Shown: positions 40,570-52,114, numbered from the stretch's first letter. The stretch: DNA of 64,000 nt from Spiroplasma phoeniceum P40 (GCF_003339775.1 NZ_CP031088.1:682001-746000); one strand, 5' to 3'. Notes: generated by a model not told the origin, from the letters alone. A program made the numbers and translations.

Positions 40570-40699
40570 TCATTTATCTCCTCTATTCTATAATAATTAT
40601 AAATATTCACATTTATTCTATCATAAAAAACAATAGTTGGCATAGTTATTCTATTTTGACAAAAAAACGACATTTTGTTGTTTTTGTTGTTTTATTATA

Positions 40700-41938
40700 T
40701 TATTTATTTTGAACAGCTTCAATACCAGGCAGTGGTTTCCCTTCCATATATTCTAAGCTAGCACCACCACCAGTTGAAATATGCGTAAATTTATCTTTAT
40801 ATCCTAATTGAATTGCCGCTGCAGATGAATCGCCTCCTCCGATTAAAGTAAAGGCTCCTTTTAGTTCAGCAATTGCTTCACAAACAGCTTTTGTTCCAAT
40901 ACTATAATTTTTAAATTCAAAAACTCCCATTGGTCCATTTCAAGCAACCGTTTTTGCATCCGCTAATTCTTTTTTAAATAATTCAATTGTTTTGGGACCA
41001 ATATCTAATCCCATATAACCATCATCAATATCCAAACCTGTTGTAACTTTTGCTGGTACATCATCAAATTCAGGTGCTTCTAATGCATCAATTGGTAAAA
41101 TAATTTTTCCTTTTCCTTTTGATAAAAAGGTTTTAGCAATTTCAACATTATCAACTTCTAATAATGAATTTCCAATTTTGTGACCTTGAGCAGCAAAAAA
41201 AGTATATGCCATTCCACCACCAATTAAAATCTTATCTGCTTTTGTTAATAAATGTTCAATTACCCCAATTTTATCGGAAACTTTTGCGCCACCAATAATA
41301 GCAACAAATGGTTTAACTGGATTGTCTACTCCTTGTGACAACATTTTTACTTCTTTTTCCACTAAAAATCCTAAACATGATTCAGCAATATTTTCTGCAA
41401 TCCCAACATTTGAAGCATGAGCACGATGCGCAGTTCCAAATGCATCATTAACAAAAACATCACCTAAACTTGCTCAATATTTCCCTAAAGCAGAATCATT
41501 TTTGCTTTCTCGTTTTGCAGTTGCTTTACCATCACTATCAACACTAATTTGACCATTACTATTAATAATATCAGCAAAGCGTGTATTTTGAAATAAAATT
41601 ACATCTTGATTATGCATTTCATCAATAGCTTCTTCCAATTGTTTTCCTTCAAAATCATTAATAAACTTAACTGGTTTTCCTAATTTTTGTTCTAATACCT
41701 TTGCCACTGGCGCCATATCACGTTTTTCTAAATCATCAGCTGTTTTAACTTTCCCTAAATGAGAAAATAAAATTACTTTTGCTTCTTGTGCTAACAAATA
41801 TTTAATTGTGGGTAAAGCTGCAGTAATCCGATTATCATCAGTAACTTGCCCTTCCTTCATTGGCACATTAAAATCAACACGGACTAAAACTTTTTTTCCT
41901 TTAACTTGAACATCTTTTAATTCTTTTTTGTTTGTCAT
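40700..41938 (-). CDS. pgk: phosphoglycerate kinase
   Basis: Predicted 412 residues. It makes ATP from 1,3-bisphosphoglycerate. N-terminal motifs [13 protein letters not shown] and LFSHLGKVK, substrate residues in [11 protein letters not shown] and [15 protein letters not shown], the hinge [19 protein letters not shown], and the nucleotide site [12 protein letters not shown] and [16 protein letters not shown]-Trp at 41471 and 40937. A short lysine/serine-rich insertion around [20 protein letters not shown] is unusual, but such loops occur in mollicutes. Upstream neighbour is trxB. Confidence 0.97.
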
Positions 41939-42001
41939 AAATCCTTCTCACTTTCTTTTTCATCTTTATCCAATATATATCTTACCGCAAAAAACACCTT
42001 T

Positions 42002-42943
42002 TTAATGACAACTATTAAGGTATTCTAAGGCAAATTGCGCTGCTTTTGCTCCATCACTAATCGCAGTTGCAATTTGTCGTAATGTTGTATTTGTCACATC
42101 ACCAGCCGCATATAATCCTGGCAATGCTGTTAAACATTTATTATTAACAATAAAATAGCCTTCTTTATTTAAAACTCCTAAGTTTTTTGCAAAATCACTA
42201 ATTGGAATCGCCCCAATATATGGGAAAATAGCACTAACTGGTAAATTATCAATTTTACCTGTTTTCACATTTTTAATAACAACTGTTATCACCCGTTTTT
42301 CGGTCACATCCTTAATTTCAGTTACTATTGTATCAACAATAAAATTAATTTTAGGATGTGCTTTTACTTTATTCACAATATTATTATCAGCACGAAATTC
42401 ATCACGACGATGAATTAGATAAACTTTATTAACAAAGCGCGATAAATAAAGAGCTTCTTCAAGAGCAGCATAGCCTCCCCCAACAACAACTACATCTTTT
42501 TCTTTATATAAAGTGCCATCACAAACTGCACAATATGAAACTCCATGTCCTTCTAATTCTAATTCACCAGGCACTCCTAATTTACGTTCAACTGTTCCGG
42601 TTGCAACAATAACTGCTTTTGCTAATAAGATTTTTTTTGAAAATAACTCTAATTTAAACAAATTATCTTGTCTTATAATATTTGTAACACGATCAGCAAT
42701 ATATGGGATTTTTAATTTTTGGGTTTGTTTAAACATTTTCATGGCTAATTCATAGCCTTGAATATTATCAAAACCAGGATAATTTTCAATTTCACTTGTC
42801 TTTGTTACTTTTCCTCCTGGTGCTCCTTTTTCAATCATTGCAATATTTGTCATTGCTCGTGCAGCATAAATTCCTGATGTCATCCCACCAGGACCAGCTC
42901 CAATAATTAAAATATCATATATTTCATTAGTATTGTTTTTCAT
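42002..42943 (-). CDS. trxB: thioredoxin reductase
   Basis: Predicted 313 residues. FAD motif DILIIGAGPGGMTSGIYAAR at the N-terminus, redox pair in VSYCAVCDGTLY, NADPH motif VVVVGGGYAALEEALYL, and the C-terminal FAD contact LYAAGDVTNTTLRQIATA. It reduces thioredoxin with NADPH and is a main oxidative-stress defence in mollicutes. No UGA-Trp is needed. The start overlaps the lgt end by 17 bp, so lgt and trxB are one operon with hprK upstream. Confidence 0.96.
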   Translation of the reverse strand: MKNNTNEIYDILIIGAGPGGMTSGIYAARAMTNIAMIEKGAPGGKVTKTSEIENYPGFDNIQGYELAMKMFKQTQKLKIPYIADRVTNIIRQDNLFKLELFSKKILLAKAVIVATGTVERKLGVPGELELEGHGVSYCAVCDGTLYKEKDVVVVGGGYAALEEALYLSRFVNKVYLIHRRDEFRADNNIVNKVKAHPKINFIVDTIVTEIKDVTEKRVITVVIKNVKTGKIDNLPVSAIFPYIGAIPISDFAKNLGVLNKEGYFIVNNKCLTALPGLYAAGDVTNTTLRQIATAISDGAKAAQFALEYLNSCH

Positions 42944-44132
42944 ATAATCATCCGCCTTTTCTTCATTTTATAACAGCTATCCATTGGGCAAATAATATTA
43001 AAATAATACCAATTACAATCATTAAACTAAGAATAACATAATCCAATGTTCGCATATTTTTTAAAAATAAATCATGATAATCTCGTTGTGTTTCTAAAAT
43101 AATCCGAATGAAATTATAACCAGCAATATACACCCCAGTTTTAATTCCACAACGGAAAATTTTTAAACTATGAGGGTTTTCTATTTTTTCTAATTCTCGG
43201 ACATCAGCTGTAAAAATTTGTTTTAATCGTGCACCACAATATTTCAAATGTGCTTTCATCACTTGTTTTTTTGTCATCTTATGTTTATTTTTAAAATAAA
43301 CTTTTTTCAAATTTACTTGTTGTGATAAATTATTAACAACTATTGGATCGGGTTTGATATCATAATATCATTTTGCTCAAACACCTTTTCACGATAACTG
43401 CATAAAATCGGGTTCTTCTTTTTTAAACCTTAAATAATAACTATAACGAAATATTAATGGTAATGCAATCACAATTAAGAATCATAATAAAATATTAGCC
43501 AATGATTCATATAGAAAAATTGGTTGAAAATATTGCACATTATTAAAATCAGTTGGGTCAACACGGTTTCCGTTAATCCCAATTGCCTCTATTGGATGAA
43601 AATTATTTGGTACCGGAGTTGGGACATATCATTTAAATAAATTATCACGAATAAAACTTGGCAATCACATTAATTGTTCGCGTGCAATTGGTGCTCCTAA
43701 TAATTCATGATTAAAAAAATTACCTCATCGCCCAATTGCTTGTGCTAACAAAATATTTGGAACAATTAAATCAGCATATACTCATAACGAAATATTGTGT
43801 TTTCGTGATTCAAAACCAAATCAAATTCAGCCGGCAATTAAACCAAAAATTAGCCCCCCATGAATACTCATTCCTGGTTCTCAGAAAGCAAATAATGTAA
43901 AAAATAAAATTGGATTTTTAACATCATATTTACCAAAAAAACTAGCCCCTAATAAAGCAATCGGTGTAATCACAAAAATTCCTCAGTAAAATACTTGCGT
44001 TGGAATATCACGTTTACGAAAATTAATTCATGATAAAATAATGGTAATTGCAAAACCACAAAAAATTAAAAATCAATAAGGACGAAATCAATTTCCATAA
44101 GTATCGTTGGCAATTCATGTTGCTAAATTCAC
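42927..44132 (-). CDS. lgt: prolipoprotein diacylglyceryl transferase with C-terminal extension
   Basis: Predicted 401 residues, about 110 longer than typical Lgt. Lgt attaches diacylglycerol to the lipobox Cys of prolipoproteins, needed here for the many surface lipoproteins. The signature is AIGRWGNFFNHELLGAPI, with seven or so membrane segments and MSIHGGLIFGLIAGW upstream. The start is GTG 44132 with AAGGAG 9 nt ahead. The extension beyond about residue 290 is lysine-rich with one more hydrophobic segment. Reading UGA as stop would split it at least ten times. True stop is TAA at 42927, after a UGA-Trp at 42963. Confidence 0.93.
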
Positions 44133-44153
44133 GCTATAAACTCCTTCTCAATT

Positions 44154-45077
44154 CTATTTTGAATATTCTTTAAAACGATCTTGTAAAATTTGCATCGAAG
44201 AAATTCCTGCTTCATCTAATTTTAATTTTGAAACTGCTGTCTCAACTAATTCACTAACATTACGCCCATATGTAACTGGAATTGTTACAATTGGTACCTT
44301 TGTATCTAAAATTTTAATATGTTTATACTTAGATCCTAATCGGTCAATTGATTTATATTGTTCATCATCTAAATGAATTAATTCAATTACTAAATCAATT
44401 TTTGATTCATCTAATAAGACTTGCAAACCATAAATTTTACTTAAATCTAAGATTCCTAAACCACGGACTTCAATTAAATTTTTTAACATTTCATGTGATT
44501 GACCATATAATCTATTATTTCGTTGCTGAATAATAATCCGATCATCACCAACAAACAAATGATTTTTTTTAATTAATTCTAATGTCATTTCTGATTTTCC
44601 AATTCCTGATTTTCCTTTTAATAAAATTCCTTTTCCAAAAACATTAATTAATGATGCATGTTCTTCTGTTACTGGGGCGAAATGTTCATCAAAAAATTCT
44701 AATACCATTTTATATAAACGACTTGTTGTAATATTGCTTGCACGAACAACTGGACAACTATGTTTTTCCGCAATTTCTAATAATAATTTATCAGTAAATT
44801 TTTCTGTTAAAATAATCATTGGAATATTTTCATTTAAAATATACTCATAGCGCTCTCTTCTTTCTTTTTTACTTAAGGTATTCACAAATAATTGCTCTTT
44901 ATTTGATAACAAAACTACCCGACGATTACTATTATTTTTTTCAAAATCAAAGCCAGCTAATTCTAATCCTGGTCGATTAAGACCATAAATTTTAATAGGT
45001 CGATTAAGACCTTCCCTTCCAGCTAACACCTCGTAGCCAAATTTATCAACAATATCTTTTACAATAAACTTTGTCAT
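44154..45077 (-). CDS. hprK: HPr kinase/phosphorylase
   Basis: Predicted 307 residues. It phosphorylates and dephosphorylates Ser-46 of HPr and so controls sugar uptake. Walker A is GILLKGKSGIGKSEMTLELI and the HprK signature is LIEVRGLGILDLSKIYG. His/Asp residues of the active site are in FVGDDRI. ATG 45077 is chosen because AGGGAGGAA sits about 8 nt ahead; an in-frame upstream ATG (45110) lacks one. It shares an operon with lgt and trxB, as in many Firmicutes. Confidence 0.96.
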   Translation of the reverse strand: MTKFIVKDIVDKFGYEVLAGREGLNRPIKIYGLNRPGLELAGFDFEKNNSNRRVVLLSNKEQLFVNTLSKKERRERYEYILNENIPMIILTEKFTDKLLLEIAEKHSCPVVRASNITTSRLYKMVLEFFDEHFAPVTEEHASLINVFGKGILLKGKSGIGKSEMTLELIKKNHLFVGDDRIIIQQRNNRLYGQSHEMLKNLIEVRGLGILDLSKIYGLQVLLDESKIDLVIELIHLDDEQYKSIDRLGSKYKHIKILDTKVPIVTIPVTYGRNVSELVETAVSKLKLDEAGISSMQILQDRFKEYSK

Positions 45078-45116
45078 TCCCAGTTCCTCCCTGTAAATTA
45101 ATACTATCACAAATCA

Positions 45117-47081
45117 TTATTCTGATTCAATTTCAATAATAATATCGCGTAATTCTGCAGCTCGTTCAAAATCAAGTTTTTTACTTGCCTCATACATTTC
45201 TTTTCGTAAATCTTGTAGTAATCCTTCTTTAGCTGTTTTATATTCTTTTGATTTTTTATTTTTAATGTTATGTAATTTATCACCTTGACGTTTAATATTA
45301 GTATAATCACGAATATTCTTAATAATTGTTGTTGGAGTAATATGATATTTCAAATTATATGCCTCTTGAATTTGCCGACGGCGAGCAGTTTCTCGCATTG
45401 CTTTTTGCATTGATTCAGAAACACTATCAGCATATAAAATAACATGCCCAGCCGCATTCCTTGCAGCACGACCAATTGTTTGAATTAAACTTCGTTCATT
45501 TCGTAAAAATCCTTGCTTATCAGCATCAAGAATACAAATTAATGATACTTCTGGAATATCAATTCCTTCACGAATTAAGTTAACACCAACAATACAATCA
45601 TAAACTCCTTTTCGTAAATCCAATAATATTTGACTACGTTCTAAAGTTTTTAATTCACTATGTAAATATGCAACTTTAACATTTTGTTCTTGTAAGTAAC
45701 TTGTTAAATCTTCTGACATCCGAATTGTTAAAGTAGTAATAAAAACACGTTCATTTTTTTTCCGACGAATTTTTACTTGTTCAATAATATCATCAATTTG
45801 TCCTACTGTTGATTTTACTTCTACGGTTGGATCTAATAATCCCGTTGGACGAATAATTTGTTCAACCACTTCATTATTTACTAAACCTAATTCATAATCA
45901 CCCGGAGTTGCTGAAACATAAATAATATTTTTTAATTTTTGATTAAATTCATCAAAATTTAAGGGACGATTATCTAATGCACTTTTTAAACGAAAACCAT
46001 AATTTACTAAGGTTTCTTTTCGACTTCGATCTGTGTTATACATTGATCGAATTTGTGGCAATGACATATGTGATTCATCAATAATAGTTAAAAAATCTTG
46101 GCCAAAAAAATCAATCAAAGTATATGGCGCTTCACCTTCTTCTCGTAAATCTAAATGTCGTGAATAGTTTTCAATTCCAGAACATATTCCACTTTCACGA
46201 AGTAAATCTAAATCATATTCAGTTCGTTGTTTTAAGCGTTGTAATTCAACAATTTTTCCAGCTGCTTCTAATTCAGCTAAGCAAACTTTTAATTCTGATT
46301 CAATTCGCTTAATTGCTTCAACTAAGCGTTCTGGAGAAGTAATATAATCTTGCGCTGGAAAAATTGTTAATGTTGATAACCGCTGTGTAACATCACCAGT
46401 AATTCCATCAATATAAGCTAAATCATCAATTTCATCTCCAAACAAATCAATGCGAATAAAAGTTTTAACATTTCACCCTGGAACAATTTTAATTACATCA
46501 CCTTTAGCACTAAAACTACCTGGAATCAATTCAATATCATTACGAACATATCCTGATGATACTAAAAAAATGGCTAAATCTTTTTTACTAATTTTTTGAT
46601 TACGATTAATTTGCAAAAAAGATTTTTTATATTCATTTGGATCTTGTGCTGCATAAATTGCAGCAACAGAAGCCACGACAATAACATCTTTACGAGTTGT
46701 TAAAGCATTAAAAGCACTTAACCGCATCATGTCTAACTCCATATTTTGGCGAGCATCTTTATTAATGTATAAATCTTTTCCTGGCAAATAAGCTTCCGGT
46801 TGATAAAAATCAAAGTTTGAAACAAAATACTCAACACGATTTTCTGGAAACATTTCTTTTAACTCAACATATAATTGCATTGCTAATGTTTTATTATGTG
46901 CCATCACCAATGTTGGTTTTTGATAATTTTCAATAACATTTGCCATTGTAAATGTTTTTCCAGTTCCCGTTGCTCCTAATAAAACTTGATGTTTTTTATT
47001 TGCTAATAAATTGGTAGTTAATTTTTCAATTGCCAGGGGTTGATCACCTGCTGGCAAATAATTTGATGTTAATTTAAACAC
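45117..47081 (-). CDS. uvrB: excinuclease ABC subunit B
   Basis: Predicted 654 residues. UvrB is the damage-verifying helicase of nucleotide excision repair. Walker [18 protein letters not shown], beta-hairpin region [20 protein letters not shown], helicase motifs [31 protein letters not shown] and [13 protein letters not shown], and the C-terminal UVR domain [20 protein letters not shown]. The start is GTG 47081 with AAAGGAG about 9 nt ahead. One UGA-Trp at 46473. It ends 39 bp before hprK's start, so both may be co-transcribed. Confidence 0.97.
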
Positions 47082-47164
47082 TATTTCACTACTCCTTTAT
47101 AATTTTACTTTTCTATAATTATATCAATAATTATATCAATCTTCCTTATAATTATTTTAAAAAT

Positions 47165-48232
47165 AAAAAAGTAATATTAGCAACAGGAATATAAACACCA
47201 TCTCAATAAAGATCAATTGTTTCATTGGTTGTAAATTGCATTACTTACACTTTCATTTCATAACTACCCGTTACTTTTCCCCCATTTTGTGTAATTGTTA
47301 CAATATATTCTCCCTTTACTAACTCAGCACCAGTTGCTCCCGTTGATTTCTGCTTAATTGCTGTATTTAAAGAAACTCCAGCACAATATTCTTTTGACAA
47401 TCATTCCATAACAGCTGTTTGAACACTTTTTTCTAAATCTTCTTCTTTAAAATTATTATTTAAAAATGAAGGAGCTGGAATTTTATTTGCAAACTTTGTT
47501 AAATCTAAATCAAGCATTAGTTCACCAACAAACTTAACTGTAATTTTAATTTTTTTAGTAACACTTGTTGCTGTTTCTGGTGCTGAAGCAGTAACATTAT
47601 ATGCTTGTTCTAATAGTTTTTTTGTATCATCAGTTTCTTTTCCAACTTTATATTCAATTTCATCTTTTTTTAACTGCTGGTGCTAGTTTTCCTTCAACAT
47701 ACTGTTGAACAGCTTTTTAAATTACCCACAGTATTATTAACCGTTAAATTACTCTTAAATCCTTTTGCTGAAATAGTTGCTAAATCAAATTTAAATTTAC
47801 TTTGATCAACAACATTAATACTAAAATTACCCATTCCTTGGACGGTCTTTTCATTAGCTTTTGCTGTTAAGGTAAGTTCATAATTTCCAACCACTAATTT
47901 TCCTCCTGTAGTACTACCAGCTGGTCTTGTTTTTACCTCTAATTCAATTTCATCAGGATTTACTTTAATATTACTTTCTTTATCTAATTCAGCAACAATA
48001 ACATCTTTAATATTAGATTCACTTTCATTGGTTGTGAAATAATCCTTTTTTAATATGGTAAAATCAACTGCCCCTAAATCTGGTAAAACTTAATAACCAT
48101 ATTGATGAATTTTTGCTTTACCATTGATTTGATAATAACCCTTTAATGTTCGCTTTGCTTCTGCACTAACTTTTGCTTTATGATATATTGTAATATAATA
48201 ATAATTTGGATAAATAGTTTTTTCTTAATTTA
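47165..48232 (-). pseudogene. decayed spiralin-like / repeat-type surface protein gene
   Basis: Pieces of one or more proteins in several minus-strand frames. From 48230: YPNYYYITIYHKAKVSAEAK, a TAA at about 48090, then VDFTILKKDYFTTNESESNI, NPDEIELEVKTRPAG, VGNYELTLTAKANEKTVQGM. A frameshift near 47715 follows, then KAVQQYVEGKLAPAVKK, another in an A-run near 47670, and KITVKFVGELMLDLDLTKFA to GGKVTGSYEMKV with TAA near 47248. The style (short beta-rich repeats, low Cys) resembles spiralin and repeat surface proteins of spiroplasmas. No signal peptide or lipobox remains. Confidence 0.7.
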
Positions 48233-48315
48233 ATTATAGCAAAAAAACTACTTTAAAATTGATTATCTAATCATAAATAAATTACTCTCTTTCTTAATAA
48301 AAAAAATTATAAAAA

Positions 48316-48358
48316 AAAAAAAAAAGTTTGCATTTCTTAACTAAACAATGCAAACTTT
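48316..48358 (-). terminator. strong rho-independent terminator after prs
   Basis: 9-bp perfect stem GTTTGCATT / AATGCAAAC (48326-48334 with 48347-48355), followed on the minus-strand RNA by about 15 consecutive U. Confidence 0.9.
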
Positions 48359-48368
48359 ACCAACTATT

Positions 48369-49391
48369 TTATTTTTTTATTTTCTCAATTATTTTTTTTA
48401 TTTGCTCATTACATTTTGAATAAACATCTGATAAACTACGTTTTTCAATCATTGCTCTAATCATCTGTGAAATTAAATCAGCAATTGAAATGACTTCTAA
48501 CCCGTCAAATAATCGATCTTGATTAATATCAATTGTATTTGTAACAATAACCTTTTTAACTGTCCCATCATTAATAAGTTCTGTTAAACGCTCTTTTGCT
48601 GGGGGTGAAAATACTCCATGGCATGATAATAAATAAACTGCTTTTGCCCCATGCTGTTTTAATGCTTTTGCTGCATTACAAATTGTGCCAGCTGTATCAA
48701 TCATATCATCAACAATAAAACAAATACGGTCTTTGACATCTCCCAAAATAAATTGAACTTCACTAACATTTGGTTTTGGGCGGCGCTTATCAATTACTGC
48801 AATATTCCCAGCTAAATTTCCTAAACGATTAGCCACATCTCGTGCCCGTACTAATCCACCATGGTCTGGTGAAACAATTGTTATTTCTTCTTTAAGATGG
48901 TCTTCTTCAATTTTTCGAACAATTGTTCTTACTAATTCTTGTGTTGAGCGTAAATCATCAACTGGAACATCAAAAAATCCCATTGATTGTGGCGAATGTA
49001 AATCAACAGTCATTACTCTTGTTGCCCCTGCTGTTGTTAACATATTTGCCACTAATTTACATGTAATTGGTTGGCGACCACGTGCTTTTCGATCTTGACG
49101 AGCATATCCAAAGTAGGGAATGATCACATTAATGCTTTGTGCACTACCGCGTTTTAGAGCATCAATCGCAATTAATAATTCCATTAGATTTTCATTGACT
49201 GGCCAAGATGTTGATTGAATAATATAAACATCTTTCCCCCGCACTGAATTCATTGCCCTTACCAAAATTTCACCATCAGCAAAAAGAACAGTTTCCATTT
49301 CTTGTCTTGTTACACCTAAAATTTTACAAATTTCGTGTGCTAATTTTATTCCAGCAGATAGGCCATATATACTAAAACTTTTTTCTTCCAT
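48369..49391 (-). CDS. prs: ribose-phosphate pyrophosphokinase
   Basis: Predicted 340 residues. It makes PRPP for nucleotide synthesis and salvage. Motifs: ETVLFADGEILVRAMNSVRG, YFGYARQDRKARGRQPI (ATP-binding flexible region), MTVDLHSPQSMGFFDVPVD, and the PRPP loop CFIVDDMIDTAGTICNAA. Start ATG 49391 follows AGAGGAGGA. Highly conserved, no UGA-Trp obvious in the core. It is divergent from the nfu-like gene across 135 bp. Confidence 0.97.
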   Translation of the reverse strand: MEEKSFSIYGLSAGIKLAHEICKILGVTRQEMETVLFADGEILVRAMNSVRGKDVYIIQSTSWPVNENLMELLIAIDALKRGSAQSINVIIPYFGYARQDRKARGRQPITCKLVANMLTTAGATRVMTVDLHSPQSMGFFDVPVDDLRSTQELVRTIVRKIEEDHLKEEITIVSPDHGGLVRARDVANRLGNLAGNIAVIDKRRPKPNVSEVQFILGDVKDRICFIVDDMIDTAGTICNAAKALKQHGAKAVYLLSCHGVFSPPAKERLTELINDGTVKKVIVTNTIDINQDRLFDGLEVISIADLISQMIRAMIEKRSLSDVYSKCNEQIKKIIEKIKK

Positions 49392-49496
49392 TAGTCCTCC
49401 TCTAAACATTTAAACTCCAATAAAAATTCTAAATTGAATCTCTACGTATTATTATATACATATCCATAATTAATTAAACTAACTTTGTTATAAAAA

Positions 49497-49505
49497 TGCT
49501 ATAAT
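49497..49505 (+). promoter_or_regulatory. extended -10 promoter element for the nfu-like gene
   Basis: TGCTATAAT, an extended -10 sequence (TGnTATAAT), 21 bp ahead of the ATG at 49527. No good -35 box, which is allowed with an extended -10. Confidence 0.55.
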
Positions 49506-49526
49506 TAAATAGTGAAGGTGATTAGA

Positions 49527-49754
49527 ATGACACAAAAAAATCAAGCAAAAGATATTATTGATAATCTTCGCCCTTATATTAACCAAGATGGCGGCGATAT
49601 TGAATTTGTTGAAGTTAAAAATAATATTGTTTATGTTCGTTTGGCAGGAGCATGTGTTGGTTGCGGATTAATTGATTCAACAATTAAAGATGGTGTTGAA
49701 CAAATTGTTAAACAAGAAATTCCTGATATTATTGCAGTAGAAGTTATTATGTAA
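49527..49754 (+). CDS. NifU C-terminal-domain protein (Nfu-type Fe-S scaffold)
   Basis: Predicted 75 residues, one NifU C-terminal domain. NLRPYINQDGGDIEFVEV and VYVRLAGACVGCGLID carry the CxxC cluster-binding pair, and GVEQIVKQEIPDIIAVEVI ends it. Such proteins carry [4Fe-4S] clusters to targets. ATG 49527 is preferred to an in-frame GTG at 49512 because AAGGTGA precedes it. It is an isolated plus-strand gene among minus-strand genes and converges with the broken permease gene. Confidence 0.88.
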   Translation: MTQKNQAKDIIDNLRPYINQDGGDIEFVEVKNNIVYVRLAGACVGCGLIDSTIKDGVEQIVKQEIPDIIAVEVIM

Positions 49755-51235
49755 CTTCTTTTTTTGTAAATATTTTTTTAAAGCAATTTTTTGATCAATC
49801 TCATGGATAACAATCATTCCAACTAATTCACTAAGCTTACTTTCAAATTGGTTGCGATTATAATATTCACCACTAATAAATTTAATGCTAAAGAAAGCAA
49901 CAACAATTAAAATAAAGCAGCTAATAGCACAACTTAAATATAAATATAAAATAACTTGCTTTAATGAATCTAAAAATAAATCATTTTTAATAAATGGTAA
50001 ATTTCAATCTAAATTTAAATTACTAAAAATACCAACTTGATAATGGGCAAAAACCCGGATTAAGAATTTTACAAGAAATGTTACTAAAGCATTTAATGCT
50101 GAAAAATAACCCGTGACAGGTTGATTTTGAATCCGATAATTCCACATCATTGTAATTGAAAATAAAATTCCAAAAAAAATATCATTGCAAAACCATTTAA
50201 AAATTGACAAATTAATAAAACTTCCGGAATTGGAATGATAGCAACAAAAATAAAATATAGACTTCAAATTATCAATGCTAAAATTAATGAATTCTTAATT
50301 CCAATTTTTCTAATAAAAAAATAAATAGACATTGCTCCAATAATTTGTGCAAACCATCAAATTTCCTGAACTAAATGTAAATAATGTTCCACCATCATTT
50401 TACTGTGATAATGTACTCAAGTTTCTTGTGCTAAAATAATATTTAAAAAATCACCTTGACTTAATTCTCTTAAAATAGCAATAAAAAATAATAGACTAAG
50501 AATAACAATAATTTTTCATCATGAAAATGTACTAAAATGTTTTAAAACTTTCGGAGAAAAAGCACCAATATTGTTTTTAATTTCCGGCATATAAAAACAA
50601 AAAGCAAATGAAAACATTAGGATAATAGTAATTATTCCAAAAATAATATAATGGAATGTTAATTCACTATTATTAAAATTTTTAACAAACATCAATACAT
50701 TAGCATCAGTCATATTCGATATTACAACAATTGGTAAATTTAAAGTTACTGTTGCAAAAGGATTAGTTCGATAAAAATAAATCTCATTAAAACTTAAATA
50801 TCATAATGAATTTGTTTAAACACCAAAGCCAAAAGTAATCGTACAAATAATCATAGTAATTCAATTTTGCGGTAAAATAAAAACTAATAAAATTCCTAAA
50901 AACATTAAGCAATATGAAATTCAAAACCATAATTTCCGACTTTGAAATAATCCTGTAATGCATGAAGCTGGAATAAAAAAGATTGCCGCATATAAAGATG
51001 TACTAACTACTAATAAAAGAGTAATTGAATTAATATTTTTAGCAAAATTAAAAATGATAAAATTATAATTTAAAGTTAGTGAACATGATAATGCTAACCA
51101 AAAACAAAAATTCTGAATAATAAAAACTCATTGATAAAAAGATTTTATTCCTTTTTTAACCAAGTTAGTTATATATCCTAACATAAGTAAAATTGTTAAA
51201 AAAGGATACAAAAATAAATTATCTCAATTATTCAT
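49755..51235 (-). pseudogene. broken multi-pass transporter gene (MFS-like)
   Basis: From ATG 51235 the frame encodes about 12 hydrophobic segments (for example FLYPFLTILLMLGYITNLV). A TAA at 50816-50818 falls inside a membrane segment (ITFGFGV-stop-TNSLWYLSF). An eight-T run near 50172-50179 shifts the frame; removing one T restores FAMIFFGILFSITMMWNYRI. The C-terminal end is KYLQKKKLHNN, close to or overlapping the nfu-like gene's end. The remains look like a 12-segment MFS-type permease of unknown substrate, no longer functional unless the stop is an error. Confidence 0.7.
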
Positions 51236-51244
51236 AATTTTATC

Positions 51245-51676
51245 CTAAAGGTTATTAAGTTTTTCAACACGAAACGCATGACGACCAGCATCAAAAGTAC
51301 TATTTAAAAACATATCAACAATTCAAATTGCATTTTGATTTGCAATAACTCTAGCACCCAATGCCAAAACATTAGCATTATTATGTTCGCGCGCTAATTT
51401 TGCTAGCATTGTTTCATTACACAATGCTGATCTAATTCCTTTTACTTTATTTGCCGCAATTGAAATTCCAATTCCTGTTCCACAAATTATAATTCCAATA
51501 CTATTTTTTTCTTTAATTACGCGTTCACCAAGAGCTTGACCAATATCAGGATAATCAACTGCCTCAATACTATCTGTACCTAAATTAATAATTTCATATT
51601 TTTGTGCAATTAAATGTTTAACAATTGCATTTTTCATTTCAATACCTGTATGATCATTCCCAATCACAATTTTCAT
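51245..51676 (-). CDS. rpiB: ribose-5-phosphate isomerase B
   Basis: Predicted 143 residues. It interconverts ribose 5-phosphate and ribulose 5-phosphate, feeding PRPP synthesis by Prs. KIVIGNDHTGIEMKNAI at the start, EAVDYPDIGQALGE, and the signature GIIICGTGIGISIAANKVKG followed by HNNANVLALGARVIA. One UGA-Trp at 51323. The LacA/LacB subunits of galactose 6-phosphate isomerase share the fold, but single copy and motifs favour RpiB. It lies just downstream of the unknown gene at 51743-52030. Confidence 0.92.
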
Positions 51677-51742
51677 TCTTGTTGTTCTCCTTTTCCTACA
51701 ATTTAACTATAACATATTGATTTTTTAAATAAAAAACAAAAA

Positions 51743-52030
51743 TTAATTCCTTGTAATAATATCCAATAATTTTCCAGGACTCATTGGCGTTACTGTTACA
51801 ATTAGTTTTGTCTGTTTTGCAACTACAACATATAAGTTCCCTTTTAAATCATCCAATTTAATATATAAATTTTTTGTTGTCTCAATTCGATCAGAAGAAT
51901 TATCAATCATTTTAATAATTTTTTCTTTAATAATTCAGTCATTTTCATTTTTAAAAGCAGAAATTCGTTCTCGAATTCGTTGCAAACAATGAAAAGAAAA
52001 CCCTAAACGGTGTTGATAATAATATCCCAT
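51743..52030 (-). CDS. unknown 95-residue protein
   Basis: MGYYYQHRLGFSFHCLQRIR, then INDWIIKEKI-like helix and beta-rich half (NLYIKLDDLKGNLYVVVAK, then VTVTPMSPGKLLDII). The pattern 'H...RI.ER' followed by short strands is reminiscent of small RelE-like or DUF4258-type proteins, but I cannot confirm it. One UGA-Trp. It sits upstream of rpiB on the same strand, 66 bp away, and is divergent from rpsT. No partner gene suggests a toxin-antitoxin role. Confidence 0.6.
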
Positions 52031-52114
52031 TTCTATATCCACCTACTTTACAATTATTATACAGATATATTTAAAAAAAAATAATGATAAAATATTAAAA
52101 AAGTAGCACTTTCT

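Noticed and set aside
40620-40699. Terminator after pgk
   Set aside because: The ACAAAA/TTTTGT pairing near 40655-40680 is weak and offset; no convincing stem with a following U-run.
42963-43310. Separate 115-residue membrane protein ahead of tr​xB
   Set aside because: It is the C-terminal part of lgt; the apparent boundaries are only UGA-Trp codons.
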